Part shown: in pieces, positions 6,932-12,679 of the stretch
Layout: each line of letters begins with the position of its first letter
Position numbering within the stretch: position 1 is the stretch's first letter
Notes under the pieces: generated by a model
What the model saw: the letters and a program-made list of their open reading frames with translations, nothing else
Databases searched by the model: none
What the model was told of the DNA's origin: nothing
Assembly: GCA_030145595.1 (NCBI GenBank)
Contig: JAQYVG010000079.1
Location: forward strand, 1-12,679
DNA from: Desulfobacterales bacterium
GTDB lineage: Bacteria > Desulfobacterota > Desulfobacteria > Desulfobacterales > UBA11574
Reading direction: 5' to 3'
DNA: 12,679 nucleotides
Program-made: the position numbers and the translations under genes

Positions 6932-9607
6932 ATGGATACATATACTGCTTCCCAAATAAAAGCCTCTCAATTCACCCTTTCGAAGCCGATTGATGAGGAT
7001 TCTGAAGAATCCATAAAAAATATTGCCGTCCTTTTTACGGATATAGTGGGCTCCAGTAAATTTTTTAAATCCCATGGTGATACAGCCGGTCGTAAAATGC
7101 TCAGACAGCATCAGGAGATGGCTTCTCCGGCCGTTGTTGAACATGGCGGCATAGTTGTTAAGATCTTGGGTGATTCCATAATGGCTTATTTCTCAAATCC
7201 GCAAGAGGCACTTAAGTCCGCAGTAAAAATTCAACAAAAATTTCAAAGTTTTAACCAAGCAAAAGATCCCCGTTATCAAATTCATATTCGAATGTGCATT
7301 CATTATGGCGGCGGCATTGTCGAAGATAATGATATATTTGGTGATGTTGTCAATATGGCGGCTAAATTCCTTCCTCTGGCGGGCAGCGGTCAGATTTTTG
7401 TTTCACATGAATTATACACACAAGCCCAGTGGCTACCGTCCCTTCATTTCGAAGCGGTCGATTTGTCGAGCAATAAAAATGTTTTAAAAGGGCTGACCAT
7501 ATACAATTTAATCTGGGATGAAACCGTCACTTTTGATCCGTATGTTAAAACATTACTCTATTTCAAGCCGGTGTGGGAGCTTTGTGAAAGTCACTTTGCC
7601 AAAGCATGGGACAGTCTGATTGACAAAAAGGATAGTTTATGGACAGGGAAAGTAGAAAAGGAAAATATCCTTGCTGATAAATCTATGGCGTTAATTGTAA
7701 AAGACCCCCGCTCATCATTGTCTTTGGCCATGGATGTTATGCAGTTTCTCAACTCAAAGCTTGAGAAAGATAATCTGCCCTTTCTTCCTTTACAAATAAT
7801 CGTTGATTCAGGCACCTATGTAAGAGCCGACAGACTGGTCCTTGAAGACCTTAAAGTTGAATGGGAGGAAATCAAACCGGGGAACATCTACATTTCCTTC
7901 GCGGCCTACAAGGCCATAGGAGAAGGTGAAGCTCTTTCCGTTTACCCCAAGCCTGATAAAAAGCATCCCCGATCCTTTTATAAAGTAGGCCTTAATGAGC
8001 AACTCCAAAATGAACCCGGTCTCTTTTTATATCAGAACGCTCTTGCTCAAGGAAAATATTCCCCCTGCTATTACTGCGGCGACAGAAAACATTTGACCGC
8101 AAGTTGTCCATCTAAACAATTTTCAAAGATAACCCATGTTATGAAAGACATGGGTTATTTGCCATTAGAAGAAATAAACAAATTATTTTTCAATTATCTC
8201 ACCAAGACAGATGTAAATACCGGGGATGGGGTTGAGTCTTTGGGTAAGTCAGGCCGAGCAATTCAATGGGCCTACAATGTCTTTTGTGAGCTAAAAATGG
8301 TTTATCAACTGCGCTTCTTAAGATTGCTTTGGAGAACCAAAGAGGAGAGCTGGAACAATATTAAGGAAAACAAAATTGAGACGGCCAAAGGCGGCCTAAT
8401 CTGGTTAGGTCAGGACTGTCTGCGAGTCTCTAAGCTGGATCAGGCCGAGACAATACTATTAAACGCCCTGGCAAAAAACCCGCAAGATTACAGGGTTCAT
8501 TGTGCTATGGGGTTTGTGAATGTTGAGGACAAAGAATTTCTGCAGGCAAAGCACTATTTTAGCAAGGCTCTCGAATATGCCGAAACAAAGCCCCAAAAAA
8601 TCTTTGCCCATTTTTTGCTTTCACGCCTTTACTGTCTGAACAATAACCTTGGCAAAGCGGAAGATCACATTAATAAGATATTGAACATAGAACCCGGTTG
8701 TTCTGAGGCCGTTTACCAGGATATTATATTTCAATTTAGGCGTCAGAGAGTTGCCGAGGCACTGCGGAGACTGACCAAGCTTATCAAAAATAATCGAGAA
8801 TATTATGTGTATGCCTTAATCGATCCGGAATTGGCAGCTTTTAATGAAATAATTCATCTGGAACTGAACAATCTATTAAATGAGGCTCGTGAAGAAGCCA
8901 AACAAATTCTGGCACAAGCCGAACAGAAAGCAAAAAAATTAGAAAAGCAATTAACTGCGGAAGAAAAAAAGGTAAATAATCCCAGGGCTCTATTTTCAAA
9001 AATTGAAGAGCTGGCAGAGGCTGATAGTTATTTCAACTGCCTGGATATTATTTATTACAGTAGTTCTATCATTGATATAGGGTCCAGGTACCTGGAAAAC
9101 CGCAGAATGAAACTCTTGAGGGTGCTCAATAAATTAAGACCACGTGTTAAGAGTTGCATAGTGGCCGCCAATAATTTTTCCAACCGCCATTTAATCGCCG
9201 CTATATCTCGGAAATTAAAACATATTCAGATAAAAATGGATGATAATGAGACCACGGCAAGGGGTAGTGATCCGGAAAGGTTAAGTGCTGCCTTTGTGCA
9301 GGCCAATAAACTTGCCAAAGAATTGAAGCAAGCTGAATCGGAATTAAAAAAGTTACGGAAAACCCAGCAGATGCTATTCTTTATCAATAAATTTATTAAA
9401 AAATTATTTATTTTTCAGTCGGTTAACCTGCTGATCACCTTGCTTCTTTTTCCAATTTGCACCTATTACCTGCACTTTTTTTTGCCGGAAATTAGGATTA
9501 CGCCTGAAAATATCTGGGAATACCAAAAAATAGTGATGATTTTAGGTGGATTTTCCGGCCTGTGTATGGCCCTGATGCTCTCTACAAAAAACTTGCCCGA
9601 AGAATAA
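6932..9607 (+). CDS. Multi-domain class III adenylate/guanylate cyclase-like protein with zinc knuckle, TPR-like helices and C-terminal membrane anchor
   Basis: The 891-residue protein begins with a class III cyclase domain (about 28-195). Metal-binding Asp37 lies in LFTDIVGSS and Asp81 in KILGDSIMA. Lys77 and Asp134 (NDIFG) occupy the adenine-selecting positions, and Asn141 lies in VNMAAK. The transition-state arginine expected four residues after Asn141 is Lys145, so activity may be altered. A second stretch (about 245-352, with KDPRSSLSLAMDVMQFLN and LQIIVDSGTYV) resembles a degenerate cyclase domain lacking catalytic residues. Next come a CCHC zinc knuckle (Cys379, Cys382, His387, Cys392), TPR-like helical repeats (about 485-615) and a coiled coil (645-682). 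More helices follow (685-815), then two membrane segments (about 826-850 and 866-884). There is no signal peptide, so the catalytic part is cytoplasmic. The ATG at 6932 has a weak TTAGG site. The product is probably cAMP if active. Confidence 0.9.
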   Translation: MDTYTASQIKASQFTLSKPIDEDSEESIKNIAVLFTDIVGSSKFFKSHGDTAGRKMLRQHQEMASPAVVEHGGIVVKILGDSIMAYFSNPQEALKSAVKIQQKFQSFNQAKDPRYQIHIRMCIHYGGGIVEDNDIFGDVVNMAAKFLPLAGSGQIFVSHELYTQAQWLPSLHFEAVDLSSNKNVLKGLTIYNLIWDETVTFDPYVKTLLYFKPVWELCESHFAKAWDSLIDKKDSLWTGKVEKENILADKSMALIVKDPRSSLSLAMDVMQFLNSKLEKDNLPFLPLQIIVDSGTYVRADRLVLEDLKVEWEEIKPGNIYISFAAYKAIGEGEALSVYPKPDKKHPRSFYKVGLNEQLQNEPGLFLYQNALAQGKYSPCYYCGDRKHLTASCPSKQFSKITHVMKDMGYLPLEEINKLFFNYLTKTDVNTGDGVESLGKSGRAIQWAYNVFCELKMVYQLRFLRLLWRTKEESWNNIKENKIETAKGGLIWLGQDCLRVSKLDQAETILLNALAKNPQDYRVHCAMGFVNVEDKEFLQAKHYFSKALEYAETKPQKIFAHFLLSRLYCLNNNLGKAEDHINKILNIEPGCSEAVYQDIIFQFRRQRVAEALRRLTKLIKNNREYYVYALIDPELAAFNEIIHLELNNLLNEAREEAKQILAQAEQKAKKLEKQLTAEEKKVNNPRALFSKIEELAEADSYFNCLDIIYYSSSIIDIGSRYLENRRMKLLRVLNKLRPRVKSCIVAANNFSNRHLIAAISRKLKHIQIKMDDNETTARGSDPERLSAAFVQANKLAKELKQAESELKKLRKTQQMLFFINKFIKKLFIFQSVNLLITLLLFPICTYYLHFFLPEIRITPENIWEYQKIVMILGGFSGLCMALMLSTKNLPEE

Positions 9608-9642
9608 TGAATTCGTAAAAAGTCGAATTCATCACGTTTTAG
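9605..9642 (+). repeat. 38-bp dispersed hairpin repeat, copy 2 (starts at the cyclase stop codon)
   Basis: A perfect 9-bp stem, ATGAATTCG / CGAATTCAT (9607-9615 and 9624-9632), has an 8-base loop and is followed by CACGTTTTAG. It begins with the TAA of the cyclase-like gene. With the short T-run after the stem it could act as a transcription terminator. Confidence 0.8.
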
Positions 9643-9710
9643 GTATTAGTCCCTTAAGTGTGAATTTTTTACATTTTATGACAAAAATCAATTATTGAGC
9701 AGTACATTAT

Positions 9711-9792
9711 TTCACGCAAAGGCGCAAAGCCCGCAAAGGAAAACAAAGATAAATTTTTTAAGAATCTTGGCGTCTTTGCGCCTTTGCGAGAG
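9711..9792. repeat. Dispersed inverted repeat of the CGCAAAGGCGCAAAG type
   Basis: Perfect 15-bp arms, CGCAAAGGCGCAAAG (9715-9729) and its complement (9774-9788), sit in longer imperfect arms and enclose an A/T-rich centre of 44 bases. It lies in the csrA leader or promoter region. Repeats of this kind are common between genes of Desulfobacterota-like genomes (recalled knowledge). Confidence 0.8.
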
Positions 9793-9840
9793 AATCTTAT
9801 TTAATTCCGGCTTATCCATCAAATTAATGAACTAAAAGCC

Positions 9841-9848
9841 AGGGAAGG
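9841..9848 (+). promoter_or_regulatory. Strong ribosome binding site of csrA
   Basis: AGGGAAGG ends two bases before the ATG, and its AGG core fixes the start at 9851. It contains a GGA (GGGAAG), so self-repression by CsrA at this site is conceivable but not shown. Confidence 0.7.
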
Positions 9849-9850
9849 TT

Positions 9851-10111
9851 ATGCTGATACTAACAAGGAAGTTGGGTGAACGCATTAATATTGGCGATGA
9901 TATTGTTATTACGCTGGTTGAAATCAAAGGGGCTCAAGTCAAGCTGGGGGTCGATGCGCCTAAAAGCATCGCTATTCATCGTCATGAAATCTATGAAAGA
10001 ATTCGAGAAGCAAATCTGGAATCGTCTGATGTAAGGGATGCTGATCTTGCCAGGGCCGCCGACCTTTTACAAAACATCAGCTCCGGGAGAGAGGGTAAAG
10101 TTGAAGATTGA
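9851..10111 (+). CDS. csrA: Carbon storage regulator CsrA (RNA-binding translational regulator)
   Basis: CsrA dimers bind GGA motifs in mRNA leaders, often over ribosome sites, and block or modulate translation. The N-terminal core MLILTRKLGERINIGDD is canonical. The RNA-contacting residues Leu4 and Arg44 (AIHRHEIYERI) are both present. At 86 residues it is longer than the 61-residue E. coli form, with a C-terminal extension (about 52-86). Extended C-termini are typical of CsrA proteins paired with FliW, which binds them to relieve repression. It overlaps fliW by 11 bases. Targets in related and Gram-positive bacteria include flagellin mRNA. Here the GGA-rich leader of the upstream cyclase-like gene is another candidate, by inference. 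Confidence 0.97.
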   Translation: MLILTRKLGERINIGDDIVITLVEIKGAQVKLGVDAPKSIAIHRHEIYERIREANLESSDVRDADLARAADLLQNISSGREGKVED

Positions 10112-10541
10112 AACTACCAGATTCGGGACGATCGATGTAACAAAAGATAAAATTATCAAGATGCCTTCCGGCATGCTGGGTTTTCCGGATCAAAAGCGTT
10201 TTGTGGTACTCCAGCATAAGGAAAACTCGCCTTTCTTTTGGTACCAGTCCGTTGATGATCCGGCGCTGGCTTTTGTCATCACCAACCCCTTTCTTTTCAA
10301 GCCGGACTATCAGGTAGATCTAAAGCATACCTTAAAGGAGATGTCCTGGAATGGGGACGGCAATAACGGTCATTTAGAGTTGTATATTGTTGTTAATATT
10401 CCAAAAGGGTCACCCGATGCAATGACCGGAAACCTGATCGGCCCTATCCTGATAAATAATAAGGTCCGCCAAGCAATTCAGGTTATCGTCGCGGACAGCC
10501 CCTACACCCATAAATTTCCCCTGTTGAAAGAGCAAAGTTAA
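10101..10541 (+). CDS. fliW: Flagellar assembly factor FliW (CsrA antagonist)
   Basis: FliW binds either flagellin or CsrA. When flagellin is exported, freed FliW sequesters CsrA and flagellin translation resumes. The protein shows the family pattern: an N-terminal KIETTRFGTIDV strand, MPSGMLGFPDQKRFVVL, the SPFFWYQSVDDPALAFVITNP block and a C-terminal PILINNKVRQAIQVIV. I chose the TTG at 10101, giving 146 residues. The recognised homology begins exactly there (LKIETTRFG), and a GAGAGAGGG site (10087-10095) stands 5 bases before it. The frame is open back to an ATG at 10038, but the extra 21 residues look unlike FliW and would give a 74-base overlap with csrA. With TTG the overlap is 11 bases, consistent with coupled translation. 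Confidence 0.95.
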   Translation: MKIETTRFGTIDVTKDKIIKMPSGMLGFPDQKRFVVLQHKENSPFFWYQSVDDPALAFVITNPFLFKPDYQVDLKHTLKEMSWNGDGNNGHLELYIVVNIPKGSPDAMTGNLIGPILINNKVRQAIQVIVADSPYTHKFPLLKEQS

Positions 10542-10611
10542 AACTCTGATCCAAATTTTTCCTTATTTTTAGTTACTTCGAGCACTTTCTGAGTCTGATG
10601 AAAACAACACT

Positions 10612-11106
10612 ATGGATGAGTTCAAGCTCGATTGGATGGAAAATTCTGCCATAGAGCAGCAGGTGGAATTATATGTGTCAAAATATCAACAGGCTACACC
10701 GCAAAAGAAGCAGGGATCATTACGAACTGAGATTAATAACATCATTGCGCATGCTTCCAATACCTATAAGGTTGATCCGGGCCTGGTGGAGGCGGTTGCA
10801 AAGTCTGAAAGTGACTTTGATGTCAACTGCACTTCGTCTAAAGGCGCAATGGGGCTGATGCAGCTTATGCCCGAGACAGCCAGGGAACTGGGGGTCAGAA
10901 ATTCCTACGATCTTGTTGAAAATATAATGGCGGGAACCCGTTATTTAAAAAGCTTGCTGGACCGTTATGATGGTAATGTTACCCTGTCTCTGGCAGCTTA
11001 TAATTGGGGGATGGGGAATCTAGAAAGGCATCCGAGGCGGCTGCCCCGGGAAACCCAAACCTATATCGCCCGGGTTAATAACTTTTTGCACCAGCAGAAA
11101 GCGTAA
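10612..11106 (+). CDS. Lytic transglycosylase, SLT domain (putative flagellum-associated muramidase)
   Basis: This enzyme family cleaves the MurNAc-GlcNAc bond of peptidoglycan, forming 1,6-anhydro ends. The 164-residue protein carries an SLT/goose-lysozyme-like domain at about 40-163. The catalytic glutamate is Glu66 in KSESDFD. The family motif SSKGAMGLMQLMPETA spans 75-90, and AAYNWG (128-133) completes the active-site pattern. There is no N-terminal signal peptide or lipobox. Either export uses another route, such as the flagellar secretion apparatus, or the true start is different. No clear ribosome site precedes the ATG at 10612. In-frame ATGs at 10636 and later would still leave the domain whole. 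It lies 70 bases after fliW and is probably in the same transcript. Placement beside csrA-fliW suggests a role in making holes for the flagellar rod, as FlgJ-type muramidases do. Confidence 0.9.
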   Translation: MDEFKLDWMENSAIEQQVELYVSKYQQATPQKKQGSLRTEINNIIAHASNTYKVDPGLVEAVAKSESDFDVNCTSSKGAMGLMQLMPETARELGVRNSYDLVENIMAGTRYLKSLLDRYDGNVTLSLAAYNWGMGNLERHPRRLPRETQTYIARVNNFLHQQKA

Positions 11107-11147
11107 TGAATTCTTCAAAAGCCGCTTTCATCACGGTTTAACTTTAG
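11104..11147 (+). repeat. Dispersed hairpin repeat, copy 3 (diverged; starts at the transglycosylase stop codon)
   Basis: It begins TAATGAATTC exactly like copy 2, again on the gene's own TAA, and shares the TTCATCACG block. The stem has decayed to ATGAA / TTCAT, and the tail is longer (GGTTTAACTTTAG). Confidence 0.6.
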
Positions 11148-11511
11148 GGGTTAAATGGCTATATATGCTATATATACAAGCAATTATACCGTAGGCTTAG
11201 CATCTGTAAGGTTCTTGCAAAGATCGCCTTTTTGACTTTTTATGCGACTACCATTCCAAAGTTCCAAGGGGGACGAAAACTCAAAGTTCATTCTCTTCAC
11301 AATTCTTGCCTGCAATACTTAAAACCAACGTCAAATCTTATAAAATAATCAATACGATACAGGTAGTCCTGGTACAATAATTGCATTAAATCTTGAGTGA
11401 AGCTTGATTTGCTAGTTCAGCAAGCAATATCAATCTCGAAATTAACTGTAATATCAAAATAATGGGGACAGACTATATTATTTGTGGATTCGGAAATGGA
11501 GAGGGTGAACT
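11148..11511. other. Intergenic region with AT-rich tract and sigma-54 promoter
   Basis: No protein gene is supported here. It holds a short direct repeat GCTATATAT GCTATATAT (11159-11176) and a good sigma-54 promoter. The string AATGGGGACAGACT at 11460-11473 resembles ends of dispersed repeats, but I see no partner in this window. Confidence 0.55.
11370..11385 (+). promoter_or_regulatory. Sigma-54 (RpoN) -24/-12 promoter
   Basis: TGGTACAATAATTGCA fits the consensus TGGCACG, 4 bases, TTGCA. The invariant GG (11371-11372) and GC (11383-11384) are exactly 12 bases apart. Transcription would start near 11396, about 115 bases before the zinc-ribbon ORF. Many flagellar genes in this group use sigma-54. 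The regulator at the left edge is a sigma-54 activator, but nothing links it to this site. Confidence 0.6.
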
Positions 11512-11658
11512 ATGAAGTGTGAAATCTGTCAATGCGATACCTACGTTGTTCACATTAATGAAAAGCATGAGAAAGTCTGCACACAGTGCTACCGGAATGA
11601 AGAAACAAACGGCGCAGAGTCTCAGCCTGGTAACAGCATACCTAGTGGCCATCCATAA
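11512..11658 (+). CDS. Small zinc-ribbon ORF (48 aa), C-terminus supplied by an inserted repeat
   Basis: The ORF starts at ATG 11512 after a strong GGAGAGGG site (11498-11505). It encodes 48 residues with two CxxC pairs, Cys3/Cys6 and Cys23/Cys26, a typical zinc-ribbon layout, and an extra Cys8. After CYRNEE the sequence turns low-complexity. The last five codons and the TAA lie inside the terminal repeat of the MITE copy that begins at about 11643. So the present C-terminus (SGHP) comes from the element, and the ancestral protein was probably longer. The CxxC...CxxCY...EE pattern faintly recalls the N-terminus of YvyF-type flagellar-region proteins. That is a weak resemblance only. A sigma-54 promoter lies upstream. 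It could be a functional mini-protein or a gene remnant. Confidence 0.6.
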   Translation: MKCEICQCDTYVVHINEKHEKVCTQCYRNEETNGAESQPGNSIPSGHP

Positions 11659-11880
11659 ATGGTCTTTTTGCTCTCCGAGGCGTAGGCTCGCCTCTACGAG
11701 CCGGAGGCCCAATCTTCCGTCTTCGCAATAGCTACGACGGGACAAGCTGCGTTATACTCAAAAAATAATCCTCGGAATATCAACTATGTGCCTGTCGAAG
11801 ATCCCGTTTCAGTGGGGAGATGGGGTGTCATCGGCTTTCGATCAGTTGAGGTTTTATTTTTTTCCTGCGTACAACCCGCC
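11643..11880. mobile_element. MITE-like element, copy 2 (damaged, with two nested palindromic inserts)
   Basis: The left end TAGTGGCCATCCATAAAT differs from copy 1 by one base. The interior shares ACTCAAAAAATAATCCTCGG (11757-11776) and AATATCAACTAT. Relative to copy 1 there are two extra segments, at about 11671-11707 and 11716-11746, each an inverted repeat. The region after 11795 has diverged and no right terminal repeat is recognisable. The right border given is approximate. Confidence 0.65.
11671..11707. repeat. GC-rich palindromic insert within MITE copy 2
   Basis: CTCCG...CGGAG ends enclose GAGGCG / CGCCTC and CTCG / CGAG pairs, so the 37 bases form a compact hairpin. Copy 1 of the element lacks this segment, with TTTTTGCCCAATCT running on unbroken, so it was inserted here or deleted there. 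Confidence 0.6.
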
Positions 11881-11903
11881 TCTTTTTTTTTCAAAGAGAC
11901 GCC
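11880..11903. repeat. Inverted repeat CCTCTTT / AAAGAGACG (possible terminator structure)
   Basis: CGCCTCTTT and AAAGAGACG pair with one mismatch around a T-rich loop. It lies about 20 bases beyond the end of the minus-strand ORFs. Neither strand has a good T-run after the stem, so calling it a terminator is weak. Confidence 0.3.
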
Positions 11904-11922
11904 TTGCATCTTTAAAGTTTGA

Positions 11923-12051
11923 TCAAGTTGACTGATTGCGGATTCCATGCCTGGTGCCAATCAAGCGTTCCAAATGCCGGCCCAGAATTTCATCAAACAG
12001 ATCCTGAATGTTATATTCCTTATCGCTATTTTTGAGTACATCCTGTGGCAT
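11923..12051 (-). CDS. Small ORF (42 aa) immediately after the acidic-tailed gene
   Basis: Its ATG (complement of 12049-12051) follows the TAA of the preceding minus-strand gene with no base between (TAA-ATG), so re-initiation by the same ribosomes is plausible. It encodes 42 residues, with a plausible amphipathic helix around DLFDEILGRHLERLIG. No domain is recognised. A GGA at the end of the upstream gene is the only ribosome-site candidate. It may be a genuine small partner or the N-terminal stub of a gene disrupted by the neighbouring MITE copy. Confidence 0.4.
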   Translation of the reverse strand: MPQDVLKNSDKEYNIQDLFDEILGRHLERLIGTRHGIRNQST

Positions 12052-12546
12052 TTAATTTTCCAGTTTTGATATCATCTCTCCGGCCTGGGATGCCAGTTCG
12101 GCAATCTTATCATGCCCGTCACCGGGATTTGTCGAGGATGCGCTTACATCGCCATTTGCAGCAGCAATGGGTTCATCAACTTCCGGTATTGTCGATTCGC
12201 CGCTTTCTTCCGCTTCCTCCTCCGTTTTTTTAGGTTCATCAGAGGCGTCGGCTGGGCTACTATCGGGTGATTCAGCCAGATCTCCTGAACTTGTTACCGC
12301 CAGATAGTTGCCTTCTCTATCCAACAGTACCGAAAGGACGATATTGACGTCAAATTCCAGTTTATATGCTATCTGGTCATTATAAACGATGATATCTCCT
12401 TTTTTATACTCAACGTGGTCTTCAATTTTCAGCTTATGTTCTTGGCTGAAAATGCCTTCAATAGATTCCCAGTCGAGATCGGCTGTTATGGCGTCAATCA
12501 GATCCTGCTCTCCACTTTTGATTGCTTCGTGGTTTGTGATTTTCAT
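12052..12546 (-). CDS. Uncharacterised 164-aa protein with acidic low-complexity tail
   Basis: I do not recognise the family. Residues 1-86 form a compact alpha/beta-looking domain, including HVEYKKGDIIVYNDQIAYKL (44-63) and LSVLLDREGNYLAV (71-84). Residues about 88-145 are low-complexity and very acidic (Glu, Asp, Ser, Pro, Ala). A short amphipathic helix ends the protein (HDKIAELASQAGEMISKLEN). There is no signal peptide or membrane segment. I chose ATG 12546 because AAGGAG (complement of 12555-12560) stands 8 bases before it and the folded domain starts there. The frame remains open upstream to the window edge, with another ATG at 12657, but that extension has no clear ribosome site. A 42-codon ORF follows without a gap. 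Confidence 0.8.
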   Translation of the reverse strand: MKITNHEAIKSGEQDLIDAITADLDWESIEGIFSQEHKLKIEDHVEYKKGDIIVYNDQIAYKLEFDVNIVLSVLLDREGNYLAVTSSGDLAESPDSSPADASDEPKKTEEEAEESGESTIPEVDEPIAAANGDVSASSTNPGDGHDKIAELASQAGEMISKLEN

Positions 12547-12679
12547 ATACAGATCTCCTTTTATAATTCTGACAAGCCCCTCAAGCAGGACAGACCGGCC
12601 AATGACTCCTATAAACCTACCTCTCGGAGAGAACCAAATAAAATATTCATCACGCATGTCCGCCGTACAAGACTTTGGC
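12547..12679 (-). other. Upstream leader of the acidic-tailed gene, to the window edge
   Basis: The frame of the downstream gene stays open through this stretch, so I cannot exclude a longer protein. On the minus strand it reads like a leader ending in a strong ribosome site. A near sigma-54 match (TTGGCCGG...CCTGC) has the wrong GG-GC spacing, and no other promoter is convincing. Confidence 0.35.

Noticed and set aside
10038..10100. Longer fliW beginning at ATG 10038
   Set aside because: The extra residues do not resemble FliW and would overlap csrA by 74 bases. The TTG at 10101 has a good ribosome site and starts exactly at the conserved sequence.
11473..11745. Minus-strand 90-codon frame
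   Set aside because: It runs opposite the zinc-ribbon ORF and through the MITE copy, has no ribosome site and no recognisable motif.
12592..12611. Minus-strand TTGGCCGG...CCTGC, a possible sigma-54 promoter for the acidic-tailed gene
   Set aside because: The GG to GC distance is 14 bases instead of 12, which does not permit sigma-54 recognition.
12547..12657. N-terminal extension of the acidic-tailed protein from ATG 12657
   Set aside because: There is a strong ribosome site directly before ATG 12546 and none clear before 12657. It remains possible because the frame is open to the edge.

Overview
The window reads as a piece of a Gram-negative, anaerobe-type genome, most likely Desulfobacterota (Desulfobacterales-like). 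This placement is inferred from gene families and repeats, not from a search. Pointers are a sigma-54 enhancer-binding regulator, a sigma-54 promoter, a sigma-28-like promoter, a csrA-fliW pair, an archaeal-type membrane Lon protease, moderate AT richness, and intergenic regions packed with dispersed hairpin repeats.

Left to right. (1) 1-1359, minus: a NifA-type GAF/AAA+ sigma-54 activator, cut by the window edge before its DNA-binding domain. (2) 1360-1655: intergenic, with copy 1 of a 38-bp dispersed repeat and a perfect 10-bp palindrome. (3) 1656-5246, plus: a probable three-gene operon held by overlapping stops and starts. It runs from a 41-residue ORF with an internal duplication, through an unrecognised 401-residue protein, to a 757-residue LonB-type protease. 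(4) 5270-5539, minus: a stand-alone Smr-domain protein, convergent with the protease. (5) 5556-5806: a hairpin element with inverted arrays of 16-bp units. (6) 5833-6447: plsY, whose stop codon touches a 164-bp MITE-like element with perfect 16-bp terminal inverted repeats. (7) 6611-6931: a leader with a sigma-28-like promoter, a hairpin and an 8-bp tandem repeat. (8) 6932-9607: an 891-residue class III cyclase-like protein of unusual architecture. (9) 9607-9850: two repeats. (10) 9851-11106: csrA, fliW (overlapping, probable TTG start) and a small lytic transglycosylase. (11) 11107-11511: non-coding, with repeat copy 3 and a good sigma-54 promoter. (12) 11512-11658: a small zinc-ribbon ORF whose last codons and stop lie in a second, damaged copy of the MITE. 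(13) 11923-12546, minus: an acidic-tailed unknown protein followed directly by a 42-codon ORF.

The most coherent functional theme is signalling and motility. csrA-fliW is the known flagellin-homeostasis switch. The cyclase-like gene upstream has a flagellar-type promoter and a leader rich in GGA motifs of the kind CsrA binds. The two best candidates for undescribed biology are the multi-domain cyclase (cyclase domain, degenerate second cyclase-like domain, CCHC zinc knuckle, TPR-like helices, coiled coil, C-terminal membrane anchor) and the unknown protein translationally coupled to the membrane-type Lon protease.
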